Assembly: GCA_003194525.1 (NCBI GenBank) | Contig: NBIV01000056.1 | Coordinates: 124,001 to 188,000, forward strand | Direction of reading: 5' to 3' | Origin: Gracilariopsis chorda | Taxonomy: Eukaryota > Rhodophyta > Florideophyceae > Gracilariales > Gracilariaceae | Length of the DNA stretch: 64,000 nt | In this document: in pieces, positions 22,507-31,750 of the stretch | Layout of the letters: the number at the start of each line of letters is the position of its first letter | Position numbering within the stretch: position 1 is the stretch's first letter | The notes under the pieces: model-generated | Database searches by the model: none | What the model was told of the DNA's origin: nothing | The model's input: only the letters and a program-made list of their open reading frames with translations | Made by a program: the position numbers and the translations under genes

Positions 22507-23352
22507 TGGTACTGCCGCCGAGGGTCTGCTTCCCCGGAAGGGAGTGGGGTCTCTTTCGATGGGTGTTCAGTGGACATCCGGAAGTTTTTTTTCTACTACG
22601 GAAACGTCGTTACACCCGGCAAGTCGGACGAAGACCGCACCTTGGATGTACTTGGATACTTGGAAGGGGAAGAGTTCGAGTTCTATTATGACAATTTTGC
22701 TCTCGATGGAGAGCTCAGGGAAGAGGCTCGCGACTATGCCGTCGTTAGAGCCGTGTTTCTGGAGCGCTTCGGATCCGCTGAGGAACCCGAGGAGAATATC
22801 CGCCAGGCGGTATCTTCACGCTTAGACTACGGGGATCTTCTGGGATCACTGAAGCGTATGGATACCTGCTTTGAGAAGGTGGGATTCAATGAGAAGGCAA
22901 GGTTTGGACTTCCTCGCAACGCCGTGATGGCGTTTGGGGACCTGGCGCAATTCGTTGTCTTTCGGGGTGCGAGTGACTACGAATCCGTGAGGAAGCTAGT
23001 GCGCTCTTTCATCGCCGGAAGGAAAGTTTTGGGGTCTCATGGTGCCCTACATGTCCTCTCACCCCCAAAGAAGATCCTCTGCAGAGAAAACCGAGCAGAA
23101 GCTTCAGCCTCGGACGCTATAGGAAAACGAGTTGATCAAATCACCGATCAGATCGCTCAGCTCTCGTTATTGGTCAAAAAGAACCAGTCTTCTGTTCCAC
23201 GAAGCGACCAAGAACAGCTGTGCTTCTACTGCCAGCGCCCCGGACACTATGCGAGCCGGTGCAGCCTCAATCCTCACCGTGACACTCGGTGTGCGTACTG
23301 CGCAAAAGGTAGGGCACTCAGTGTCCACCTGTTGGAAAAAACCCTCTGGTGA
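22495..23352 (+). CDS. Gag polyprotein of the young Ty3/gypsy element
   Basis: A 285-residue structural protein that would form the virus-like particle and bind element RNA. I take ATG 22495 as the start: it is the first in-frame Met (MASSWYCRRG) with good context (AAAATGG), although it lies in the LTR. The middle part is a helical capsid-like region (EEFEFYYDNFALDGELREEA, YAVVRAVFLERFG). The C-terminal part has one complete CCHC knuckle, CFYCQRPGHYASRC. A second knuckle begins CAYCAK and is then lost in this frame. One base further on, the pol frame completes it (VGHSVSTC). The frame ends at 23352, shortly after that point. Confidence 0.85.
   Translation: MASSWYCRRGSASPEGSGVSFDGCSVDIRKFFFYYGNVVTPGKSDEDRTLDVLGYLEGEEFEFYYDNFALDGELREEARDYAVVRAVFLERFGSAEEPEENIRQAVSSRLDYGDLLGSLKRMDTCFEKVGFNEKARFGLPRNAVMAFGDLAQFVVFRGASDYESVRKLVRSFIAGRKVLGSHGALHVLSPPKKILCRENRAEASASDAIGKRVDQITDQIAQLSLLVKKNQSSVPRSDQEQLCFYCQRPGHYASRCSLNPHRDTRCAYCAKGRALSVHLLEKTLW
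22507..22523 (+). promoter_or_regulatory. primer-binding site
   Basis: TGGTACTGCCGCCGAGG follows the LTR with no gap and begins with the TGG expected opposite a tRNA CCA end. Which tRNA it matches cannot be told without the host tRNA set. It lies within the Gag coding frame (Trp-Tyr-Cys-Arg-Arg-Gly). Confidence 0.7.
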
Positions 23353-26300
23353 GGGCCGGTTGAAGAATGCCCTTGACAAATCCGGTGCTGAGCTTCATCT
23401 CAGGGCCTGTTCCGGTCAGCCTGCTCCCTCCAGCCAAGTGCCTGGCTCTAAGTTGAACCAGGTTGGAGTCGTTACGGTGCACCCGGGAGAAGGGGTTGAA
23501 GACCTCGTTGCTACCACAAAGCGTACGGCGGATGGCGCCCCAGTCGCCAAACAAGCTCGCACGTACGGGACAATGGACATGTCGGCGTTGCTACACCCAG
23601 ATGGTAGGCATCGAGATAACATAGAGGCCTTGAAGCCGACCAAGGCGCATCGCAAAACTGTCTCAAAAGCAAAGAAGCCCGTGAATCGGAAGCAGACTAG
23701 TAAGGTTCGACTTCAGGAGCACGCCGGAAAGTACAATGTCGTGGAGGAGCTTGCTAACGCCTCCACGGGCATCACATTTGGACAGCTCATCCGTGGAGAT
23801 GCAGATGACGCCAAGAAAGATATTAGACGCATCTTGTCGGGAAGGACGGGCCGGAAAGTAGCGGTGGCACAAACCCTACGACCCGTGAAGAGGCTGAAAG
23901 TAATACCGATCAAGGTCTATGGTACAGTGGCTCAAGCGCTTCTGGACTCGGGAGCAGTGCCAAACCTGATGTCGGCCGAACTGTGTCAGCGCCTCTCTCT
24001 GGAGCCTGCTCATACCCCAAAGAAGATCACTACGGCCGACGGCGTTTCTTCGAACGTCATAGGCGAACTACGGCAGATTCCATTCAAGTTTGGTCCTGTC
24101 CGAGTTCCTATAGACTTTCTCGTCGTAGATGGAACTCCCTTTGAAGTGATAATTGGGTTTCCAGCTCTCGAGACGATGCAGGCCCGACTGGAGCTGGGAA
24201 ACCAGGAGGTGACGTTGAACCTTGACGGAAAACCAGTCACCCTGGGTCTCGACTACGAACGCTCGGACCTGGAAGACCTCATCGCATGGTCAGACACGGA
24301 TAGCGACGATTTTACTTCAGACTCGGATGCGGCTCCAGACGAGTCGGAGTCTGACGAGGAGGACCTAATCGCTGCCTTCGCCAATGGCACCTATGTCACC
24401 TCTCCTTTCCCCGACGGTTACGAAGAGAAAAAGTACCTAAACATAGACGAGGCCGATAGTGAAGGAGGCGGAGTACATAATGTCCTGGTCGTTGAGATGA
24501 AGCGAGACAATACCGAGGGAGATGCCCAGCAGGATTCTCCTTCGCTTATCAACGGAGACGATGTTCCGGGATACATGCGATCTGAGAGGGTACAAGGAAA
24601 AGTAGTTTTCCGTGATCGGTGTACTAATCACGTCGGGAGCCATAGCATTCATGAGGAAGGTGGGAGCGAAGGTTAAAGGCGGTACGAGGATGCAGTGGAG
24701 GAAGACGACTCCACAGAATCGTCGGGTCATTCGGTTCCTCCCGACCCGACGTTATACATCCCCATCAGAGACGAAACAGTTTTGCTCCTGGACTCTGGGC
24801 CCGACCAGCCGAGTGAGAGCCTGAACATTCTGGTATATCGTCGCTTCCCACCGCTGCAGCCCGGAGATCCACTCCCGATTGATTCTAGTGCGCTACCAGT
24901 CGGGGGAAGATTTGTCATAATAAGAGATGAAAACAATGGACCTGTGCTTACATACAATGCCGACTCACAGGAGGAGCCGGTACCTGTACTGCTTCATAGG
25001 GGCCCTAGTCGAGGAGACGGGAGAAGAATGCACGACAACAGTGAAGATGGGAGCGGGCCAAACTCTTCGTCATTCCAGGCAGATGTATCAGAGAGGGATG
25101 GCGAGAATGGGGATCAAGGGGAAGAACTCGTGTATACGGACTCGGATGCTACCGCTGAAGAAGGTGGCGAAGAAGAGCTCCCTGATCTCCTGGTAGAGGA
25201 CATGAATAACCCTGAGTCAGAGTACGCCGAAGTGATACGAAAGGAAGAGGAAGGCCTCGAGCATGATGGGTGCATCCTGGACAGGTTAACCAACCTCCAC
25301 GCAACAGTGCAAGGAGAGATTGCAGATGCTCTCCAAGACTTAAGAGTAGTAGCGTGGTCCCTGGACGACCTGCATCCCTCGGATGTTCCTATCATGCACG
25401 AGTTTTTGCTGAGCAACGATGCGCCAATATCGTCATCAGTCCGCCGTCTTCCACCAATGCATGACAAGGTTGTCAAGCAGGAAGTGGAAAATATGTTGTC
25501 TGCAGGAATTATCACCCCCGCCCGCTCGGCGTAGTCATTCCCAGTCGTTATTGCCACAAAGAAAGATGGCCAGCCGCGGTTCTGTGTGGACTATCGTACT
25601 CTGAATAAGAGAATGAAAGCGGATAGGTGGCCACTCCCTCATATGGAACAGATCTTCGACGACCTCAGAGGAAATTCTTTCTTCACGACTCTGGACCTTT
25701 TCTCGGGGTACTGGCAGATTCGCATGTCCCCAGAATGCAAGGAAATGACTACATTCGTCTGCCGACAGGGAACCTTTCAATTCGAGGTAATGCCTTTCGG
25801 ACTTATGAATGCCCCAGCAACGTTCCAAAGAATGATGAACACCATCCTAGACGAGCATGAGTATGTCAGAGTCTATATCGACGATGTTGTCATCTTCTCG
25901 CGTACACTGGAGGAACGTATACAGCATATCACGAATGTGCTACAGACGATCGCCATACACAGACTTAAGCTGAAAATAGCTAAATGCAGCTTTGCGCAGT
26001 CCAGTATTTCATTGCTAGGGCACGTCGTGGACAGAGAAGGTGTATCGGTGGACCCGACCAAGGTAGAGGCCATACTCAAGGCACCAGAGCCGAGGACGGT
26101 GACTGAGCTGAGAAGTTTTCTCGGGCTCGCGGGGTATTACAGGCGCTTTATACGCAATTTTTCGGGAATTGCAGGCGTACTACATGCTGCAACCTCAAAA
26201 AAGAAGAAGTTTACCTTCACGGATGAAATGCTCGTGGCATTTCGGGCGCTTAAGGAAAAGCTCACCAGTCCGCCGGTATTGAGGTTCCCAGACTTCAGAG

Positions 26301-27922
26301 CGCTTTTCCGCGTCGAAACGGATGCCTCATCTGTTGCCGTAGGCGCGGTTCTGTCACAGAAGAAAGAAGATGGGATGCTCCATCCCGTTCAGTTCGCTAG
26401 CAGGACGATGAGCGAGGCCGAAAAGAGGTGCTCCGTATGTGAAAAGCAAGCTCTGGCGGTGGTTTTCGCCCTGAAGAAGTTTCGTATTTACCTACTCGGA
26501 GCCGCTCCGTTTCAGCTGGTTACTGATCACCAAGCACTGAGCTATGCGTTCAAGAAGAAAGACGTGCACGGCCGCCTGGCTCGCTGGCTCGACCTCTTTG
26601 CCGAGTACGAGTTGGACATCGTGTACAGGCCTGGCGCTCGGAACTCTGCTGCTGATTACCTCTCACGTTATGCTGACTGCAAAGAAGCCGCAGATCAGGC
26701 CGTTGAGGTGCTGAATGTGCAGTATGCAGGGTAAGTTCATGGGCTGGAGCCCTACTACGCCAACATTGCACGCCACATCAGCGGCATGCCTTTCGAAGAG
26801 CCCGACACCAAGTTGAGGATTGCAGTAAAGAGAAACTCAGGAAAACTTTTTGTCTGGGAAAGAAGATTGTTTCAAAAAACGCCTGATGGCTTGCGTGCCG
26901 TTCCATCCGTTGAGGAGCGTGAGCCATTGCTAAGGATGTTTCATGACGACATGGGACATTGGGACTTCGCGGCTACGGGAAAATTTGTCACGGATCGATT
27001 CTGGTGGCCTGGACTCATTGCAAAAATATCGAATTACGTCAAAAGCTGCAAGGAATGTCAACTATCAAAGCCTCTGACATCCTACCAGGCCGGGCAGCGT
27101 TTTCCGTTGACCGGAATATTTCATGTATTTTCTTTGGATTTTGCTGGCCCTTTCCCAGTCAAAATGGCCGGAAACAAGTTCATGCTCGTTGGGGTGGAGC
27201 ACCTGACTGGCTGGCCTATAGCCGTGGCCACCCCAAGCTCTACGGCTGCAGTGGTGCTGGATTTTATCAGGACCCAGATCATTGACCCCTTTGGCTTTCC
27301 CCGTGTAATCGTATCGGCCAATGCCACGTCGTTCATGGCAAAAGCGGTGCAGGAGTTCGTTGAGAGCAAGGGGATCCAATGGGAACCGACTCTTGCATAC
27401 GCCCCTATGTCGAACGGGCGTGCTGAGAGAATGGTCGGCACTATTAAACATTCATTGGCAAAGGTTGTCACAAGTGGAAATATGCAGTGGGATGAAGCGA
27501 TACCAAAAGTTTTGTACGGATATAGACGCCGCAAAATGAGAGAAGGGCATTCACCCTTTGAACTCCTTTACGGAACAATGCCACGCATGCATCCCTCCGA
27601 TCCGGTCACTTTGCTTCGTGTTTCTACTCCGCTTCATCGTCGGGTGGAAATTTTGGCGGCGTTAGCACACCGCGGTCAACGAGTTGTATCGCTACCAATC
27701 CGCGAAGATAACAAGAAGTACGGACACAGGGTTCGGGTAGGGGATCAGGTGTTGGTGATGCGTGGAAAGGCTCTGAACCCGAACGTGAAATGGCCTGCGT
27801 TCAGATCAAAGTATTACAGACCCTGCCGTGTAGTCAAAGCTAAACACCCACGCTACGAACTCATGTCAGAAGGAAACCACTTCACTCGGGAAGGAATTCA
27901 CGCACGCCGCCTGATGCTTTAA
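23309..27922 (+). pseudogene. Pol polyprotein (protease, RT, RNase H, integrase) with three stops
   Basis: One frame, +1 relative to gag, runs from the second zinc knuckle to 27922. It contains: protease with ALLDSGAVPNLMS near 23940 and the later VIIGFPALETM; an acidic spacer (about 24280-25400); RT with FCVDYRTLNKR, FTTLDLFSGYWQIRM, MPFGLMNAPATFQRM and an intact YIDDVVIFS; RNase H with FRVETDASSVAVGAVLSQ and RNSAADYLSRYA; integrase with a zinc-binding region ending SCKECQLSKP, then LDFAGPFPVKMAGNKFM and SNGRAERMVGTIK. In-frame stops stand at 24674 (TAA), 25532 (TAG, where relatives have Trp) and 26732 (TAA). The second integrase acid is lost: VIVSANATSF, where the family has S-D-N-G. Confidence 0.9.
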
Positions 27923-28000
27923 AACCCACGCCAACCTCACTCATCATCCTGCGTCGTCGTACATGGTCGGAAGTGCTGTACCGATACAGACAGGAAAAAC

Positions 28001-28522
28001 ATGCGCGTGAATATGGTGCTTCACCATGAGGAAGAGGAGTATATGGTAGATTTGGGATCCAACCCGATCGTATTACTGATGATGGTCAACTACGGCCTTT
28101 GCGACCAAGATGATAACCTGCAAATGCTTTTCGTTGCTGGAAGACCAATATCTGCCTGGCTCGCACCGCTTGGTGAACCCGGGCATGTTCGTGAGAAGGT
28201 TGTGTGGAACCTTCTGCATTTGTGTTTGTCAATCTACAAGCTTTATGGACTCTATCTCAGGCCGAAAACCTTTCAGACGCTTCTGTCGTTGATTGATCAT
28301 ATTCACACCGCCATTGGACAGGTTGTCGGTGTTGAGTTCGTAACTTATCTCTATCATTTTGTCGTGGGACAGGACGGACACTTACCGCCAGAAAAGACGT
28401 ACTCGCGTGAAACTACAGAATTCTTGGCGCAGTTAAGGAGTGGCCGTCAGTTCGTGCTAAGCTATGAGCCAGATCAAAACCACATGGACATACCATTCAC
28501 CTTCAGTTTTCGCCCTGTCTAG
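28001..28522 (+). CDS. third ORF of the young Ty3/gypsy element, unknown
   Basis: A 173-codon intact frame starting ATG 28001, 80 bp after pol and ending 66 bp before the 3' LTR. The protein has an acidic start (HHEEEEYMVDLGSNP), mixed hydrophobic-helical segments (VVWNLLHLCLSIYKLYGLYL, TFQTLLSLIDHIHTAIGQVV) and a hydrophilic C-terminus. No signal peptide or membrane anchor is obvious, so I do not call it env-like. It uses Lys/Arg and codons much as pol does. It stays open while pol has three stops. Function unknown. Confidence 0.6.
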   Translation: MRVNMVLHHEEEEYMVDLGSNPIVLLMMVNYGLCDQDDNLQMLFVAGRPISAWLAPLGEPGHVREKVVWNLLHLCLSIYKLYGLYLRPKTFQTLLSLIDHIHTAIGQVVGVEFVTYLYHFVVGQDGHLPPEKTYSRETTEFLAQLRSGRQFVLSYEPDQNHMDIPFTFSFRPV

Positions 28523-28588
28523 AAGCCACATTCGACGTCAGTCTATTGGTTCTTGGTCGCCCGGGGAAGCGACCGATAAGGAGGGGAG

Positions 28589-29365
28589 TTTGAAGTGTGT
28601 TTTACGCGTGTCGTGCACACGTAAATTTTACGGAAGACACTTTGCAACGTGTATGGGTGGGTCGCTGTTGGCAGCAAGGAGGGACTGCCTGTTGCCACTA
28701 ATTAATATTGACTACGCCTACAGAACCGTCCAGTTGAACCTGGAGTGTTCTTTTGTACTCTATATTACTCTTACGGAACTCTTCACCGCTGTCGGTCATG
28801 ATATTATTGCTTACCGCGGGTGCAATTGTTGGCTACAAAAAGGGCTTCCAACGTCAAGAGTTGTGGTTTGTGGTCGTAGCTGGATATCATGTCTATTCTT
28901 ATGAGTAGAAATTATGCTTACGCTGTAGGCTAGACACGCAAGTATATGCGCTGCGTATGCGCGTGTAGTCTAGCCCTCCATATCTTGGTGTTTCTTGGCC
29001 TTGGTTTCTCCTTTTTTTCTTTAAGTTTTTATCTGTTTGATCCTGGAGAAGTGCCTTTGGATCGTTCATATTTATTTTTATAATTTGTTTTGGGCTGCTG
29101 TGTTCACCGAGAAAAGGATTCGTTGATCAAGCCATTCAGCGTGAGATTTATTGTGGATTAATCGCAGGTGTTGGACTTGGAATGGCTCTGACTCGTCCCA
29201 TTAATCGGTTGTTGTTTACGTTTGTCTACTCCGGGGGTTTGAAGGCCCACAGTTGGTCATTGTTGGTGGCTAGCGCTCCTTGTTTTGCTACGAAGAGGCT
29301 ATTGTTTTTGTTTTATTTTGGCTTGTAATCGCCGCGCTGTTTTTGCCACCAAACTGGCGTCTTCA
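28589..29365 (+). repeat. 3' LTR
   Basis: It is 777 bp and collinear with 21730-22506. Visible differences include TT for CA near its start, T for G three times, C for T, G for A, and CTG for the ATG at the Gag start. The first two bases read TT instead of TG. Confidence 0.95.
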
Positions 29366-29370
29366 AATAG
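29366..29370 (+). repeat. target-site duplication AATAG (right)
   Basis: It matches 21725-21729 exactly and bounds the element on its right side. Confidence 0.85.
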
Positions 29371-29464
29371 TATCGAAGAAGCTTGTATAAGGAAGCTCTA
29401 CCGTTCTATCAATAACCGTCTACTGTGCTTTCTAGACGCCTATGGTGGGGCTACTGGCTATTAA
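29371..29464 (+). pseudogene. interrupted unknown ORF, right part
   Basis: It continues the frame cut at 21729: after removal of the element and one duplication, the reading goes on for about 30 codons (IEEACIRKLYRSINNRLLCF) to TAA at 29462-29464. See the left part for discussion. Confidence 0.35.
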
Positions 29465-29940
29465 TTGTGTTGTTTTGGCTAAGAAGTGGTTTTTGGACTT
29501 ATTGAAATCCGTGGATTTATGCTAAAATTCACTTGGTAAAGTCTATATTTGTTGTTATTTGAGTTTTATTTTGTTGCTTTGGTACTACCACTTTGAAAGC
29601 TACTCCACAGTTTCTGAGCTACTTCGACCTTGACCGGCGGTCTAATGGACATAATTGAATTTCGGGGAGTGTGTACTGATCAGAAAAAAATGGCATTAGG
29701 GACATAGGTCCCGGGTACACTTGCTCGGACTAGTTTACGAAGGCAAACTAGGGAAGTCTCGGGCGCAGCAACACTCGTGTGCCCCTGGGGCGCAGTGTGC
29801 GGTCCGATATTTTGCTGGTTTTTCCCTCGGTCTTTCTATAGCAGGGATCCCGGCCTCTGCGGTCCGTCGCGGTACGCAAACGACGGAAACAAATGCTTCA
29901 CGAATCGCCGAACGTGACGGAACATTGCGCTCCGTCAAGT
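29465..29940. other. upstream region of the three-exon gene
   Basis: No gene was recognised. An upstream in-frame ATG at 29893 could extend the next gene by 16 residues, but the ATG at 29941 has the better context (A at -3, G at +4). Confidence 0.4.
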
Positions 29941-31033
29941 ATGGAGCAAACGAAGCCCGTGAACCGAGATGTGGATTATGATCTCGTATGCAATTTCGTT
30001 TCGAGCCAGCTTGCGAAAGGTGAGGCCAAAGGCTTGATGTACAACAGAATCATCACCAGTAATCACCCAACACGAAGGCGGCGAGCCAGCGGTGAACCGG
30101 GATCGACGCATGGCATTGATCACGCGAACAAGTTGGTAGAGTGTCTCCCTCAAGGTATGGAATGAAACACGTGTTCATGTGGCTGAGAGCTTTCGGTGGC
30201 TGCAGGACATACATTTGCTAACTTATGACATCAGGAAACAGGTGCACGCGTGCCCCAAGAGAAGCGTTTATCAATCTTGCAAAGGCAGAGCAGGGAAGCG
30301 ATGGTAACGCAGTTGAAGTCATTCATAAGGGTAAGTTTTTCACACCGGAGCGCGCGAGTACAAAGTTCTGACGTGTCTGGTCTTCTCTCAATTCCCAGCG
30401 TTTTTGCTCGAGGAGTATACCATTCAACTTCTGCAGGAACAAGCGGGTGTGCCTCAAAACGACCAGTGCGAAACCGTAAGTCCATGGGCTTTGGCATGCA
30501 GCGGGATACACGGCAATCAGCTAAAACCCAGGGAGCATATGCTGTTGAAATCGAAGCGGACAGCTGCTCAATTGAGTTCGGCTCTTAACCAACTCAAAGT
30601 GCTCTGTAATGCGCCATCATCACACAGCAATTTGGGTATGCCCCAAGCCATTGCGGCCGACCTTCACGGGAGTGAGAAGCAAGCAAGCGAGAAGTCAGAT
30701 TCCCCTTTGAATCAAGTATGGCGGAGCCGACACGGCCCCGGCATACTTGATTCAATGACGAATCTTACGCAAGTGCGAAATCGGAGACGGCGCAAGAGGA
30801 AGCGGTCTGCACACCAGACGAACGAGGCAAAGGAAGAATCTGTACCATGTGCTGAGCGGTCAGAGGAGGACGGCGTCACGGAAGCGCATAAACGGTTTAA
30901 GCGGTCGACTTCCTCTGAGGAACACTGGTCAACTGATAATTATGACTCTGTGACATGCTCAGAGCACTCGGAAATGGAAGATGGTTGTGCAGATGTGTCG
31001 CCTGTAGAACGTGAGGATAGCGTCGTACAATAA
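29941..31033 (+). CDS. three-exon protein of unknown function, probably nuclear
   Basis: Model: exons 29941-30154, 30235-30330 and 30399-31033, 314 residues. Introns start GTATGG and GTAAGT and end CATCAG and TCCCAG. The first has a GCTAAC branch-type sequence just before its end. Three different frames join into one open frame, which supports the model. The N-terminal half looks helical (DYDLVCNFVSSQLAKGEAKG; after splicing PREAFINLAKAEQG and FLLEEYTIQLLQEQAGVP). The C-terminal half is polar, with a basic cluster RNRRRRKRKR that could be a nuclear localisation signal, then an acidic Ser-rich tail. An AATAAA overlaps the stop codon. No family is recognised. A transcription-adaptor or chromatin role is possible but not shown. 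It is convergent with the TMEM170-like gene. Confidence 0.6.
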
Positions 31034-31089
31034 AACACAAGTCCGGCTTAGAGACGGCAAACAGCAAAACCAGTGAGCAATACGGAACT

Positions 31090-31169
31090 AAACACACAAC
31101 ATACACAGTCAGCAGCGCAAAATGGGCGCCGGCCCATTTCGCGCTGCTTACTTTGTATGTTGTGTTCTT
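31090..31169. repeat. large imperfect palindrome between convergent genes
   Basis: Arms of 38 bp (31090-31127 and 31132-31169) with about five mismatches and a 4-base loop. The inner 17 bp of each arm match with one mismatch (AGCAGCGC.AAATGGGC). It occupies half of the 158-bp gap between two convergent stop codons (31033 and 31192). It could be a shared 3'-end hairpin or a tiny palindromic transposon remnant. Confidence 0.8.
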
Positions 31170-31191
31170 GCTATTGAAGATGGGCGGGCGG

Positions 31192-31518
31192 TCAAAGGAC
31201 TCTGTGCAAAATACCGGAGTTGAGCATTCCAATGGCGACGCCCTGCGCGGAGCCGAGAACGGCGGCTTCGACGGAACTCATGTCGGCTGGGATGGAGGAA
31301 TAGATGGCGGCGATGAGTAGCGAAGGCACGGCGGCAAGAAGTGCGGAGACGGCGAGGCCGATGAACGCAGAGAGAATGGTGACGAGGACGATGTGGGCGA
31401 GCTTGTTGAGGTGCAAGAGCGAGGCGACCAAGCCGACGATGATGAAGAGAAAGACAGGGAAGGCGAGGGTGTTGAGGAAAACTGCGCGCCACATGGAGAG
31501 CACGGTGTCGTAGGCCAT
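31192..31518 (-). CDS. TMEM170-like integral membrane protein
   Basis: 108 residues starting MAYDTVLSMWRAVFL. It has three hydrophobic membrane segments (roughly residues 13-34, 42-66 and 82-104). The pattern MW..VFL at the start, a short polar loop, then SSVEAAVLGSAQGVA near the end parallels animal TMEM170, which has MW.GVFL and PFEALTLGTGQ at equal places. In animals the family acts in ER membrane and nuclear envelope shaping; that role here is inferred from the family only. The frame is open a further 60 codons upstream, but that stretch is Pro-rich low complexity, so I chose the Met at 31518. It is divergent from SPT20. Confidence 0.7.
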   Translation of the reverse strand: MAYDTVLSMWRAVFLNTLAFPVFLFIIVGLVASLLHLNKLAHIVLVTILSAFIGLAVSALLAAVPSLLIAAIYSSIPADMSSVEAAVLGSAQGVAIGMLNSGILHRVL

Positions 31519-31750
31519 CGCGGGCGAGCCATGCCCATGCGGAGGGTGGGGCGGAAGGAGAAGCGGGCAGGGGACGAGCACGTCGACGGAAGGATGGGGA
31601 TGAGATGGCGGAACAGCGGTTTCGGTTGATGGGGGCGGAATAGTGCGCAATTCGGGCGGGCGAGGGGCGGATGGAGGGAGCACAGAATATGGCGCCAATT
31701 ACACGGCTGGACGATGTAAGCGTTTTTGAGCAAACAAGGCGAGCGTCGAC
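31519..31750. promoter_or_regulatory. shared promoter region of TMEM170-like gene and SPT20
   Basis: A short gap (232 bp, or 364 bp if SPT20 starts at 31883) separates two divergent start codons, so both promoters must lie within or overlap it. No TATA box is evident. The call rests on geometry. Confidence 0.4.

Larger units (their letters stand above)
21730..29365 (+). mobile_element. young Ty3/gypsy LTR retrotransposon
   Basis: A complete 7.6-kb element: 777-bp LTRs that differ at about nine positions by eye (near 99% identity), a 5-bp target duplication, a primer-binding site directly after the 5' LTR, a purine tract (AAGGAGGGGAG) ahead of the 3' LTR, then gag, pol (protease, RT, RNase H, integrase) and a further ORF. 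The order RT-RNase H-integrase makes it Ty3/gypsy. No chromodomain is seen after integrase. Pol carries three in-frame stops and an altered integrase catalytic residue, so this copy is recent but apparently not self-sufficient. Confidence 0.95.

Noticed and set aside
28001..28522. Calling the third ORF an envelope gene from its position
   Set aside because: No signal peptide, transmembrane anchor or cleavage site is visible.
30476..30501. Possible third intron (GTAAGT...GCAG) in the three-exon gene
   Set aside because: It would be only 26 bases long and would break the reading frame that is otherwise open to 31033.
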